Source: an uncultured Clostridia bacterium (GTDB taxonomy: Bacteria > Bacillota > Clostridia > UBA1381). From it: a stretch of DNA of 18,390 bases. The position numbers and the translations under genes were made by a program. The first letter of the stretch is position 1, and each line of letters begins with the position of its first letter. Below, one piece after another: positions 1 to 6,437 of this stretch. A model generated the notes under the pieces. It ran no database searches. It saw only the letters and a program-made list of their open reading frames with translations, and was not told where the DNA came from. The stretch covers positions 1-18,390 of the forward strand of contig CAKSPN010000017.1 of the NCBI GenBank assembly GCA_934481375.1, read 5' to 3'.

Positions 1-2
1 CG

Positions 3-155
3 GAAGCAATGCAAAAAGACATTCCGAATGAACTGCTTGCAGACCATTACAGCAATACATTGTTTCTTGTATGGCAGTGGGCAACAATAAAGAAATCCGA
101 TTGCACGAAGGAACAGGCACATAAATATCTTTGCTCATTAGTCGGTAATTTGTGA
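3..155 (+). CDS. C-terminal end of a probable TetR/AcrR-type regulator (partial)
   Basis: An open frame runs from the left edge to a TGA at 153-155 and encodes 50 residues; its start lies outside the window. The helix-rich end, with an acidic/amphipathic segment beginning EAMQKDIPNELLADHY and then a Trp-containing helix (LFLVWQWA), resembles the last helices of the ligand-binding domain of TetR-family repressors. No DNA-binding part is present to confirm this. It is followed about 50 bases later by a terminator shared with the convergent ATPase gene. Family assignment is inference from pattern only. Confidence 0.5.
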   Translation, partial: EAMQKDIPNELLADHYSNTLFLVWQWATIKKSDCTKEQAHKYLCSLVGNL

Positions 156-204
156 ATTTCTAAGCATATTCTCAGTACGAAGAAGATTGAAATAATGATT
201 ATGA

Positions 205-240
205 AAAACGAGTGAAAGGACTTATCTTTTCACTCGTTTT
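205..240. terminator. Bidirectional rho-independent terminator
   Basis: A perfect 13-bp stem (205-217 pairing with 228-240, core ACGAGTGAAA/TTTCACTCGT) with a 10-base loop ends in T-runs on both strands. It lies between the rightward TetR-like tail and the leftward ATPase gene, whose stop codon is only about 10 bases away, so it can serve both. Confidence 0.85.
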
Positions 241-250
241 AACTTATGTC

Positions 251-1390
251 TTATAATTTCAGTCCTATCTTCGGCTTTTCCAAACTGCCCTTAAACGAAT
301 TTACTATCTCTTTTCCTATCGGGTGTTCCGACATTTTTTCGGCAGACGCCGTAAGGAAGAATAAATCCTCTTTTGAAATATCCGAAAATACCTCTGCCGC
401 CTTAACCTCGGGTACTCCGTATGTAAGCGTACCGGTTTTGTCAAAGGCTATTTTGTCGGCGGTGGCGAGCCGTTCCAGTGCGTCGCCCTCTTTTACAAGA
501 AATCCGTGTTTCGTTGCATTTCCTATAGCCGCCATAATCGCCGTGGGCGTTGCAAGCACAAGCGCACACGGGCAGAAAACAACCAGTATTGTAACGGCAC
601 GGATTATCTCACCCGTAAAAACAAAAGTCAGAGCCGCCGCCGAGAGTGCGGCAACGACTATCCACGTCGCCCACCTGTCAGCCAATCCGACAATTTTTGC
701 TTTTCCTGCATCAGCCGAGCGCACAAGACTTATCATTCTGCGTATTGAGCTGTCCTCGCCGACTTTTTCCGCACGCATTTCAAATGCGCCGTAACGGTTT
801 ACCGTACCGCTTAAGACCTCGTCGCCCTCCGATTTGTCAACGGGCATCGATTCGCCCGTCATAACCGACTGGTTTATTGAGGTTGTTCCCGATATTATAA
901 CGCCGTCAACAGGAACGGTTTCGCCTGGCAGTACACGTAAAATATCGCCCTTTTTTACCTCCTCCGCCGGGATAATGCGTTCTTTTCCGTTTTCGGTAAC
1001 CCGTGCCGTCTGCGGCGAAAGGCTTACAAGCTTTTCTATGCCGGCACGTGCTTTTGCGACGGTCAGCTCCTCAAGCAGTGCGCCTATCTGCATTATGAAA
1101 GCTACCTCGCCTGCGGCGAAATCCTCTTTTATGCACACGGACGCAATGAGCGCAAGCGAAACAAGCACATCGGCTTTAATATCAAAGCTTGTAATAAGTC
1201 CGATAATTGCCTCAAGCACGATTGGAACTCCGCACAGAATTATCGCAATCCACGCAATACCGAACGGAAACGGCTCAATTCCGGCAAGACTCAAACCGAG
1301 TGCGGCGGCTGAAATTATAAGCAGAATAATCTCCTTTTTTGTTCCGCCCCATTCAAGAAACCTTTCTGCGGCATCTGTAATTTTCTTCAT
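251..1390 (-). CDS. P1B-type heavy-metal ATPase, C-terminally truncated (probable pseudogene)
   Basis: The 379-residue product carries the front half of a metal-exporting P-type ATPase. Visible parts are paired N-terminal membrane helices, the actuator TGES motif (178-181), the ion-path CPC motif (273-275) typical of Cu/Zn/Cd pumps, the phosphorylation site D317 in DKTGT, and HP at 356-357. There is no N-terminal HMA metal-binding domain. Family members usually have more than 600 residues. Here the chain stops about 20 residues after HP, so most of the nucleotide-binding domain, the GDGxND hinge and the last two membrane helices are missing; the reverse strand beyond the stop holds no continuation. 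The start is well supported by GGGAGG five bases upstream and by a promoter with CsoR-like boxes. That control and the CPC motif suggest copper export originally. As it stands it should not pump unless the missing half is supplied elsewhere. Confidence 0.9.
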   Translation of the reverse strand: MKKITDAAERFLEWGGTKKEIILLIISAAALGLSLAGIEPFPFGIAWIAIILCGVPIVLEAIIGLITSFDIKADVLVSLALIASVCIKEDFAAGEVAFIMQIGALLEELTVAKARAGIEKLVSLSPQTARVTENGKERIIPAEEVKKGDILRVLPGETVPVDGVIISGTTSINQSVMTGESMPVDKSEGDEVLSGTVNRYGAFEMRAEKVGEDSSIRRMISLVRSADAGKAKIVGLADRWATWIVVAALSAAALTFVFTGEIIRAVTILVVFCPCALVLATPTAIMAAIGNATKHGFLVKEGDALERLATADKIAFDKTGTLTYGVPEVKAAEVFSDISKEDLFFLTASAEKMSEHPIGKEIVNSFKGSLEKPKIGLKL

Positions 1391-1428
1391 AAAAACCTCC
1401 CTTTTCCCAAAGGCATTTACGCAAAAAA

Positions 1429-1444
1429 ATACCTATAGGGGTAT
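1429..1444. promoter_or_regulatory. CsoR-like operator, downstream box
   Basis: ATACCTATAGGGGTAT is a pseudo-palindrome of the TACC-N-GGGGTA type bound by CsoR copper repressors. It lies just past the -10 of the ATPase promoter, in the transcription start or early leader region, with csoR next door. Binding is inferred from similarity. Confidence 0.7.
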
Positions 1445-1458
1445 ATGTATTTTTCTAC

Positions 1459-1487
1459 ATTCTACCCCCATAGGTATCTTTTGTCAA
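1459..1487 (-). promoter_or_regulatory. Promoter of the metal ATPase gene
   Basis: Read on the minus strand, TTGACA (1482-1487) and TAGAAT (1459-1464) are separated by exactly 17 bases, a near-consensus vegetative promoter. It starts about 10 bases after the csoR stop codon, so the ATPase gene has its own promoter besides any read-through. The spacer holds a CsoR-like box. Confidence 0.85.
1463..1477. promoter_or_regulatory. CsoR-like operator, core-promoter box
   Basis: On the minus strand this reads ATACCTATGGGGGTA, close to known CsoR sites and to the box at 1429-1444. It fills most of the -35/-10 spacer and touches the -10, so a bound repressor would exclude RNA polymerase. The two boxes lie about 33 bp apart centre to centre. 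Confidence 0.75.
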
Positions 1488-1496
1488 GATGTTTTT

Positions 1497-1772
1497 TTAT
1501 TTCATATTCGCAAAGCGCTCAACCGCTTTTGTAAAGCTTTCGATTGTTTTGTCGGCATCGCCGTGTTCTATACCGTCACGCACGCAATGCTTGATATGCC
1601 CCTCAAGCACAACCTGTCCGCATTTGTGCAGTGCGGATTTTGCGGCATTTATCTGCGAGAGAACATCTTCGCACGGAATATCCTCGTCAACCATTCTGTC
1701 TATCGCCTGTACCTGACCGATTATTTTTTTTAATCTGCGGTGCAGATTTTCGGCGTCCATACATTTCTTCAT
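1497..1772 (-). CDS. csoR: CsoR-type copper-sensing repressor
   Basis: This 91-residue all-helical protein has the CsoR/RcnR (DUF156) layout: an N-terminal RRLKKIIGQVQAIDRM helix followed by the metal-site residues. Cys34, His59 and Cys63 have the same 25- and 4-residue spacing as the Cu(I)-binding Cys-His-Cys triad of characterised CsoR proteins, which argues for Cu(I) rather than the formaldehyde or sulfide sensors of the family. In the apo form such proteins bind GC-cored pseudo-palindromes and release on Cu(I) binding. Two such boxes lie immediately downstream in the ATPase promoter, which fits local regulation. The ATG is preceded by AAAGGA at suitable spacing; a second Met at residue 5 is a less likely start. 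Only 17 bases separate it from the arsR-type gene, so the two are probably cotranscribed. Confidence 0.93.
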   Translation of the reverse strand: MKKCMDAENLHRRLKKIIGQVQAIDRMVDEDIPCEDVLSQINAAKSALHKCGQVVLEGHIKHCVRDGIEHGDADKTIESFTKAVERFANMK

Positions 1773-1789
1773 TTTTAATATCCTTTCTT

Positions 1790-2098
1790 TCAGTCATACC
1801 ATACGGGACATTGCGCAACGGGTTTGGAAACCATTCCGTCCAAAAGCTCCTTTGCGCCTTGTATGCTGTCTTTGTTCAGCGAATAGTACGTTTTCTTTCC
1901 GTCTTTTCTGCCCGAAACCATTCCCGACGCACACAATATTTTCATATGATGCGATAATGTCGGCTGAGAAATTTCAAGCTCGTCAAGCAGAGCGTTTCCG
2001 CATTTTTCTTCATTTTGCAAAAGCTCGATTATTCGTATTCTGTTCTCATCGCACAGCGCCTTAAAAATCTCCGCCGCACGCACGTAATTGTTTTCCAT
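1790..2098 (-). CDS. ArsR/SmtB-family metalloregulator
   Basis: This is a winged-helix repressor of 102 residues. The recognition-helix region SQPTLSHHMKIL (44-55) and the wing GRKDGKKTYYSL (63-74) are typical of ArsR/SmtB. The classical ELCVCDL metal box is replaced by a region with a single Cys33 (EEKCGNALLDEL); further cysteines are at 16, 56 and 97, the last in a C-terminal CPVWYD tail. The ligand cannot be fixed; arsenite- or soft-metal-like sensing is possible. The frame extends upstream into the histidine kinase gene, but the start at 2098 is preferred because AAGGAG lies seven bases before this ATG and it falls just after the kinase stop (13-base gap). It sits between a two-component system and csoR, apparently in one transcript. 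Confidence 0.88.
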   Translation of the reverse strand: MENNYVRAAEIFKALCDENRIRIIELLQNEEKCGNALLDELEISQPTLSHHMKILCASGMVSGRKDGKKTYYSLNKDSIQGAKELLDGMVSKPVAQCPVWYD

Positions 2099-2111
2099 TT
2101 CATTTCTCCTT

Positions 2112-3530
2112 TTATGCTTTTTCAAGCGTAAATGTAAACGTTGTGTATTTTGCGTCAGAGCCTTCCTTTGCATCGTCGCTCTGCACCCATATGCTTTGCT
2201 TGTGCAGTGTGAGAATATCCTTTACAAACGAAAGTCCCAGTCCTGCACCGCTCTTGTTGTTTCTCGATTTATCCGTTTTATAAAAACGCTTAAATACGTT
2301 GCTCAAATCCTCACGGCTTATGCCTGCGCCGAAGTTGCCGACACGGATATTGGCTTTGTTCCCATCAACCCACGTTTTTATACCGATAGTGGTATTTGAA
2401 TAGCTGAATTTTATCGCATTGTCAAGCAGATTTATCACCACACGCATTATTGCGTCATGATCAGCCATAACCTTCAGGCTGTCCTCAGCGAAATCAATGT
2501 TCAAGTCCAGATTTTTCTCCTCAAGCTTGTTCGACAGACCGATTATGCATATGCGGATAAGCTCGTTTATGTCAAACTCCGTAATGTTAAGCTTGTATTC
2601 GCTCGACGCCATTTTTGACATATCCAAAAGATCGTTTACAAGCTTGGTAAGCCTTACCGATTCTTCAAGAACAATATTGAGATAATAGTCACGCTTTTCC
2701 TCCGGAACCGTTCCGTCAAGAATACCCTCGACAAAGCCCGTTATGCTCGTCATTGGCGTTCTGAGTTCATGCGATACGTCAGAAACAAACCGTGAACGTG
2801 TTTTTTCCGTTTCTTCTATGGAGTCCGCCATAAAGTTAAAGCTTGATGCAAGCTGACCAACCTCGTCACAGCTTGAAACGGCAACACGGTGCGAAAAATT
2901 GCCTGCCGCAATATCACGTGCGGCGTTGTTTATCTCACGTATCGGCTTAGATATGCGCTTTGCCTGTATGTACACCAGTACAAACGCCACCGCCATTGAG
3001 CAAAATATCGCTATAAGGAAAGCGGAAAAGAGTCCCATAAGCGTTTTCCGCAAAAGCGGCATATATATATTGAAGAACATTGCGCCCACGATTGAGCCGT
3101 TGTACCGCACAGGCACACCGACGGTGAACACGTCCGTGTCATACGCTCCGCCGAAATCGCTTTTTTTGCGGAACGGTTTGCCGCTGTCGACAACCGTTTC
3201 CACAAAATCTTTCGGCACGGTGCGCACCGTACCCGTTGCCTGTGAAACCTCGCCGTCCGCATTGGTAACGATTATTTCGCCGTGAATAAACCTCGCCCAG
3301 TGCATAAGCGACTGCTTGTACGCATTTCTCGCACGAATATCCGTTTCCTCTATCTGATATGCGCCCGTCATCTGCTCCAGTACGCCGCTTGCCGCAAGAA
3401 TATCGTTTTCCTGCTGGCGCAGTACGTATTCGTTTAATACAACGCCCATAACAGCGGAAACGAACATAAAAATTATCAGTATAATCATCGTGTACGTCCA
3501 GAACAGACGGCTGAATATACTTTTAAACAT
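2112..3530 (-). CDS. Membrane sensor histidine kinase (HAMP-HisKA-HATPase)
   Basis: This 472-residue protein has a membrane helix near 10-32, an extracytoplasmic sensing region of about 130 residues, a second helix near 165-190, and a HAMP linker at about 190-240. The H-box SHELRTPMTS carries the phospho-acceptor His254. The ATPase domain has the N-box NLLDNAIKF (367-375), a G1 box reading GNFGAGI (398-404) and a G2 box GAGLGLSF (428-435). G1 has Asn399 where Asp is the commonest residue; this substitution occurs in some Gram-positive kinases and need not inactivate. It should autophosphorylate and pass phosphate to the response regulator encoded 13 bases upstream. The stimulus is unknown; placement ahead of metal repressors suggests metal or envelope stress, but that is inference from context only. 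Confidence 0.93.
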   Translation of the reverse strand: MFKSIFSRLFWTYTMIILIIFMFVSAVMGVVLNEYVLRQQENDILAASGVLEQMTGAYQIEETDIRARNAYKQSLMHWARFIHGEIIVTNADGEVSQATGTVRTVPKDFVETVVDSGKPFRKKSDFGGAYDTDVFTVGVPVRYNGSIVGAMFFNIYMPLLRKTLMGLFSAFLIAIFCSMAVAFVLVYIQAKRISKPIREINNAARDIAAGNFSHRVAVSSCDEVGQLASSFNFMADSIEETEKTRSRFVSDVSHELRTPMTSITGFVEGILDGTVPEEKRDYYLNIVLEESVRLTKLVNDLLDMSKMASSEYKLNITEFDINELIRICIIGLSNKLEEKNLDLNIDFAEDSLKVMADHDAIMRVVINLLDNAIKFSYSNTTIGIKTWVDGNKANIRVGNFGAGISREDLSNVFKRFYKTDKSRNNKSGAGLGLSFVKDILTLHKQSIWVQSDDAKEGSDAKYTTFTFTLEKA

Positions 3531-3543
3531 TTTGCGCCTCCCG

Positions 3544-4230
3544 CTATCTTACCTCGAACTTGTAGCCTACGCCCCATACGGTTTTGAGCTGCCAGTTCGC
3601 CTCGACGTCCTCAAGCTTTTCACGCAATCTTTTTATATGCACGTCCACCGTTCTCGAATCACCGAAATAGTCAAAGCCCCAAACTTCTTCAAGAAGCTGT
3701 TCTCTTGTGAATACCCTGTTCGGGTTTGACGCCAAAAAGTACAGCAGTTCAAGCTCTTTCGGCGGAATTTCCGTTATTTTTCCGTCTATTTTAAGCTCAT
3801 AATTTGAAAGGTTTATTTCAAGCTTGGGGAACACTATCTCTTTGTCCGCCTTTTGCTCCTTTGCGTCCGTGCGGCGCAAAACAGCCTTTATTCTCGCAAC
3901 AAGCTCCTTTGTTTCAAACGGCTTTACCATATAGTCGTCCGCACCGAGCTCAAGTCCGAGAACTTTGTCAAACGTTTCGCCCTTCGCCGTAAGCATTATT
4001 ATCGGCACGTTGCTTGTTTTTCGTATTTCACGGCACACCTGCCAGCCGTCCATTTCGGGCATCATTATATCGAGTATTATTATCGACGGCGACTCGCTTC
4101 TGAACAGTTCCAAAGCTTTCACGCCGTTGTTTGCCGTTATTGCCGTAAAGCCTTCCTTTGTAACATATAGGCGTATCAGCTCCGATATGTTTTCGTCGTC
4201 GTCCGCTATAAGTATTTTTGTTGCAGCCAT
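3544..4230 (-). CDS. OmpR/PhoB-family response regulator
   Basis: The 228-residue product has an N-terminal receiver domain with the acidic cluster D10-D12, phospho-acceptor Asp54 in ILDIMMPEMDG, Thr81 and Lys103 (VKPF). A C-terminal winged-helix output domain (about 130-228) ends in the usual VWGVGYKFE. The open frame reaches a TTG at 4266, but the ATG at 4230 is preferred because it begins a standard receiver strand (MAATKILIADDD) and leaves room for a leader after the -10 at 4271-4276. It is the first gene of the leftward cluster, 13 bases before its cognate kinase, and should regulate target genes once phosphorylated. Its targets are unknown; the neighbouring metal genes or the NlpC gene are candidates. 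Confidence 0.93.
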   Translation of the reverse strand: MAATKILIADDDENISELIRLYVTKEGFTAITANNGVKALELFRSESPSIIILDIMMPEMDGWQVCREIRKTSNVPIIMLTAKGETFDKVLGLELGADDYMVKPFETKELVARIKAVLRRTDAKEQKADKEIVFPKLEINLSNYELKIDGKITEIPPKELELLYFLASNPNRVFTREQLLEEVWGFDYFGDSRTVDVHIKRLREKLEDVEANWQLKTVWGVGYKFEVR

Positions 4231-4270
4231 ATTATCCAACCGTCCCTTTCTCCGAAATTTGTGCAACTAC

Positions 4271-4279
4271 ATTATAGCA
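4271..4279 (-). promoter_or_regulatory. Extended -10 promoter of the two-component operon
   Basis: On the minus strand TGCTATAAT forms a consensus extended -10 about 40 bases before the response regulator ATG. No good -35 is seen upstream (TTTATT at the expected place), which is usual for extended -10 promoters. The sequence just upstream is very AT-rich. Confidence 0.55.
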
Positions 4280-4349
4280 CATTATTAAAAATTAATAAAG
4301 CGTTTTTTTTCTAATTTACACTTTATTAACAGAAATTACATACTTCGCA

Positions 4350-4680
4350 TTAATTTTGATGACTGCATATCCACTCATCGAGGAATTTCATCTGCTCGGC
4401 AGTGTGAAACCAATGCTCGCCGTTATTCATAACGGTGAGCGACGCACCCGTGCGGAGCGCAAAGTCGGATATGGTTTTGTATGACGTTAAGTTATCGTTT
4501 TCGCCGTAGAGAATATACGTCGGAATTGTCCATTCAATCGGGTTTTCACGCACATAACAGAGGTAATCCCATGAAAGGGTTTCGCCGAAATCCGTCGGGA
4601 TTTCCTTTCTCTCGCGGAGTTCGTTTTCGGTCACATTCGCCCATATCAACCCGAAACCATTCCTGTGCAGCATGCGTTTC
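4350..4680 (-). pseudogene. 5'-truncated alpha/beta hydrolase remnant
   Basis: The open frame encodes about 107 residues matching the C-terminal third of a small alpha/beta hydrolase. It has a cap-like segment with FGETLSWDYLCYVRENPI, then the strand and loop YILYGENDNLT with the likely acid Asp60, then NGEHWFHT with the likely catalytic His87. The nucleophile elbow (GxSxG) and the whole N-terminal two-thirds are absent. In frame, the sequence runs upstream only eight codons past the ATG, entering a REP-like hairpin at 4681-4701 and meeting a stop. No ribosome binding site is evident. It looks like a gene cut by rearrangement at the repeat; the product would be inactive. Confidence 0.7.
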
Positions 4681-4705
4681 GGCAGGAGTCAAGCCCCTGC
4701 CCTAC
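4681..4705. repeat. REP-like palindromic repeat
   Basis: GGCAGG (4681-4686) pairs with CCTGCC (4696-4701) around a 9-base loop and is followed by CTAC. On the minus strand the element begins GTAGGGCAGGGG, similar to the GTAGGGG start of the element at 17614-17679. The flanking TAGGGACA (4723-4730) recalls GTCCCTAAA in the other copy. It marks the broken end of the hydrolase remnant. Confidence 0.5.
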
Positions 4706-4791
4706 GGTGTGGGACGCTGATTTAGGGACAATGAGGACATAGCTGTAAACATATTAAAACAATTGCGCCGTTTGCCATATCCCAAAAAAAC

Positions 4792-4827
4792 AAACCCGAC
4801 GGAGTGCTTTTGCACGCCGTCGGGTTT
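4792..4827 (-). terminator. Rho-independent terminator of the NlpC/P60 gene
   Basis: A long stem (AAACCCGACGG 4792-4802 with CCGTCGGGTTT 4817-4827, extended by GTGC/GCAC across one mismatch) closes on a TTTT loop. On the minus strand it is followed by G and seven T residues. It begins seven bases after the stop codon of the NlpC gene. Confidence 0.9.
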
Positions 4828-4833
4828 TATTAT

Positions 4834-6030
4834 TTAATATACTCTTGCCGCACCTGCATACTGAGCGGTGTAATATGACGAGTTAATTGAAGAAATCTTT
4901 ACAACGTCACCTGTCTGCGGAGCATGTATCATCTGACCGTTACCGATATAGATACCAACGTGGTGTATCGATCCCGGACCGAAGAACACGAGGTCACCCG
5001 GCTCAAGATTGCTCTTGCTTACACGTGTTCCGCATCTTATCTGATCTGCGGCAACACGGCTTACGCTTATGCCGTTCTTTCTGCAAACGTACTGTACAAG
5101 ACCGCTACAGTCAAAGCCTGACGGCGAAGTGCCGCCCCATACGTACGGAACGCCGAGGTATCTCATTGCGGTGTTTACGATAGCCTGACCCTTTGACGAG
5201 GACGCCGCCGGTGTGTAGGTATCAACGTAAAGGTTTTTGCTCTTTATCTTGCTTGACGAAGCCGTTGCCGCTCTTGCAGCCTGTGCCGCTGCAGCAGCCG
5301 CTGCCTCCGCTTCTGCCTTTTCCTTTGCTACGGCAGCCTGCTTGTCCGAAACGGTTGATTTCGGCAGCCATTCTCCCGTAAGCTCTAGAGCGGTGTTTAT
5401 AACGTATCCCTCATCGTAATTATCGCCGTAAGCAACTCTTATAAAGTTACCCTCCGACCATAATGCAACGACCTGTGTGCCGTTTGCAAGCTCCGTAACG
5501 ACAGATGACTCTGTGTTAGCCTCGGAGCGTACTCTCAAAGCGTCGCCCGATGTGGTAACAACCGCTTTTTTGTAGTTGTCAAAGTTCATTGCATTGTATT
5601 CGGCGCTTGCTTTGTCAAGTGTAAGCGAGGACGCCGTCACATATCCGGTTTTTCCGCCGTCGTACGAGATTTCGCACCAGCCCTCCGAGCTTGCAAGAAC
5701 CGCAACCTCTGCGCAGGCGTTAAGTTCGCCCGTAACCTCTGCCTCGGTAGACGGAGATTTTCTTACGTTTAACGTTCCGCTTGTGAGTGAAACGTATGCG
5801 GTTTCAAGATTAATCTTGTCAGCTGCCTCCGGATTTTTTTCAAGTTCGTCTTCTATGCTGTAATTTTCATCGCTGTTATTTTCAATAGTAATGCTTTTGC
5901 TCTCTGCGTTTGACGTTATGCCCGAAGCGATATACTTTGAACGCTTAATGTCAGCCGACTGAGCAGTTGCAAGCGAACTTATCATTACAACCGCTATAAT
6001 TGCGGCGGTTGAATGTCTGAAGTTCTTCAT
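4834..6030 (-). CDS. Secreted SH3-SH3-NlpC/P60 peptidoglycan endopeptidase
   Basis: The 398-residue product starts with a signal peptide (MKNFRHS then a hydrophobic stretch ending near SSLATAQSA). Two bacterial SH3 repeats follow (about 78-138 and 155-215), each with an LNVRKSP or LRVRSEA motif typical of wall-binding SH3b domains. An Ala/Lys/Glu-rich linker (about 230-265) leads to a C-terminal NlpC/P60 domain with catalytic Cys308 (FDCSG), His357 (HHVGIYIG) and His370 (HAP). Such enzymes cut stem peptides, usually between D-Glu and a diamino acid, in growth or cell separation. The frame extends seven codons further, but the ATG at 6030 is preferred because GGGAGG lies nine bases upstream. 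It is a single-gene unit with its own consensus promoter and terminator. Confidence 0.93.
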   Translation of the reverse strand: MKNFRHSTAAIIAVVMISSLATAQSADIKRSKYIASGITSNAESKSITIENNSDENYSIEDELEKNPEAADKINLETAYVSLTSGTLNVRKSPSTEAEVTGELNACAEVAVLASSEGWCEISYDGGKTGYVTASSLTLDKASAEYNAMNFDNYKKAVVTTSGDALRVRSEANTESSVVTELANGTQVVALWSEGNFIRVAYGDNYDEGYVINTALELTGEWLPKSTVSDKQAAVAKEKAEAEAAAAAAAQAARAATASSSKIKSKNLYVDTYTPAASSSKGQAIVNTAMRYLGVPYVWGGTSPSGFDCSGLVQYVCRKNGISVSRVAADQIRCGTRVSKSNLEPGDLVFFGPGSIHHVGIYIGNGQMIHAPQTGDVVKISSINSSYYTAQYAGAARVY

Positions 6031-6119
6031 AAATAATAACCTCCCAAACATTTCGTAAATCGGGCAAATCCCGAATTACATTTTATTTGCTGAATTGTTT
6101 CAAAAATATTACAAAGGCT

Positions 6120-6148
6120 ATTATACACCCCTTGTAATCTTTTGTCAA
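6120..6148 (-). promoter_or_regulatory. Promoter of the NlpC/P60 gene
   Basis: On the minus strand TTGACA (6143-6148) and TATAAT (6120-6125) are both perfect consensus with a 17-base spacer, and a TG precedes the -10. This predicts strong vegetative transcription starting near 6113 with a leader of about 83 bases. Confidence 0.92.
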
Positions 6149-6165
6149 CCTTTTTTTAAAAATTT

Positions 6166-6182
6166 TGTATTTGTTTTGTAAC
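6166..6182 (+). promoter_or_regulatory. Possible WalR-like box upstream of the NlpC promoter
   Basis: TGTATT-N5-TGTAAC resembles the WalR/YycF consensus TGTWAH-N5-TGTWAH with one mismatch, and lies about 18 bases upstream of the NlpC -35. WalR controls wall hydrolases in many Firmicutes. A one-off near match in AT-rich DNA can be chance. Confidence 0.25.
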
Positions 6183-6346
6183 ACAACAGAAATATTTATG
6201 GTTATTTATGGAATAAAACACCCCTTTTTCAGTGCATATTGTACACTTATATCAAGCTGTAAAACATAATAAATGTGAAATTCTTATAAAATTAAAAAAA
6301 TTCAAAAAAACAATGTTACAGATACGTTACAAAAACGCCCCTAAAG

Positions 6347-6378
6347 TTTTCAATATGTACATATTTATATATTGAAAA
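6347..6378. promoter_or_regulatory. Exact 10-bp inverted repeat over the comEC -35
   Basis: TTTTCAATAT (6347-6356) and ATATTGAAAA (6369-6378) are perfect inverted copies separated by 12 bases. The right arm contains the whole -35 hexamer TTGAAA (6372-6377). The size and position suit a dimeric repressor operator; no regulator can be named. Confidence 0.5.
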
Positions 6379-6400
6379 GTAATGTATTGTTTGATATAAT
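6372..6400 (+). promoter_or_regulatory. Promoter of the comEC-polymer operon
   Basis: TTGAAA (6372-6377) and TATAAT (6395-6400) are separated by 17 bases, predicting a start near 6407 and a leader of about 30 bases to the comEC ATG. No comparable promoter is seen further along the run except a weak -10-like TATAAT at 13574-13579. Confidence 0.85.
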
Positions 6401-6437
6401 TAAGTCTGTGTAAAACATAATAGCGGAGCAATCGGCA

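Larger units (their letters stand above)
6031..6437. other. Divergent AT-rich intergenic region
   Basis: No gene is seen here. The region holds the back-to-back promoters of the NlpC gene and the comEC operon, an exact inverted repeat at the rightward promoter, an approximately 83-base NlpC leader with only a small CGGG/CCCG hairpin (6061-6073), and two direct-repeat elements resembling WalR boxes. The middle (about 6200-6310) is A/T-rich with short A-tracts and no other recognised structure. Confidence 0.7.

Noticed and set aside
834..1733. Long open frame (299 codons) on the plus strand across the ATPase and csoR genes
   Set aside because: It is antisense to two clearly recognisable genes and to their promoter, has no family resemblance, and reads as a Ser/Ile/Pro-rich shadow of the opposite strand.
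2325..2351. Asn in place of Asp in the kinase G1 box as a sign of inactivity
   Set aside because: The same substitution occurs in Gram-positive kinases thought to be active, and the H, N and G2 boxes are intact.
4295..4325. AATAAAG/CTTTATT pairing as a terminator upstream of the response regulator gene
   Set aside because: The stem is short, AT-only in effect, and has a loop of about 18 bases; it is more likely part of AT-rich promoter DNA.
6031..6113. Possible riboswitch in the NlpC leader, since c-di-AMP riboswitches often precede such genes
   Set aside because: The leader is only about 83 bases, with one small CGGG/CCCG hairpin and none of the extended helices of that class.
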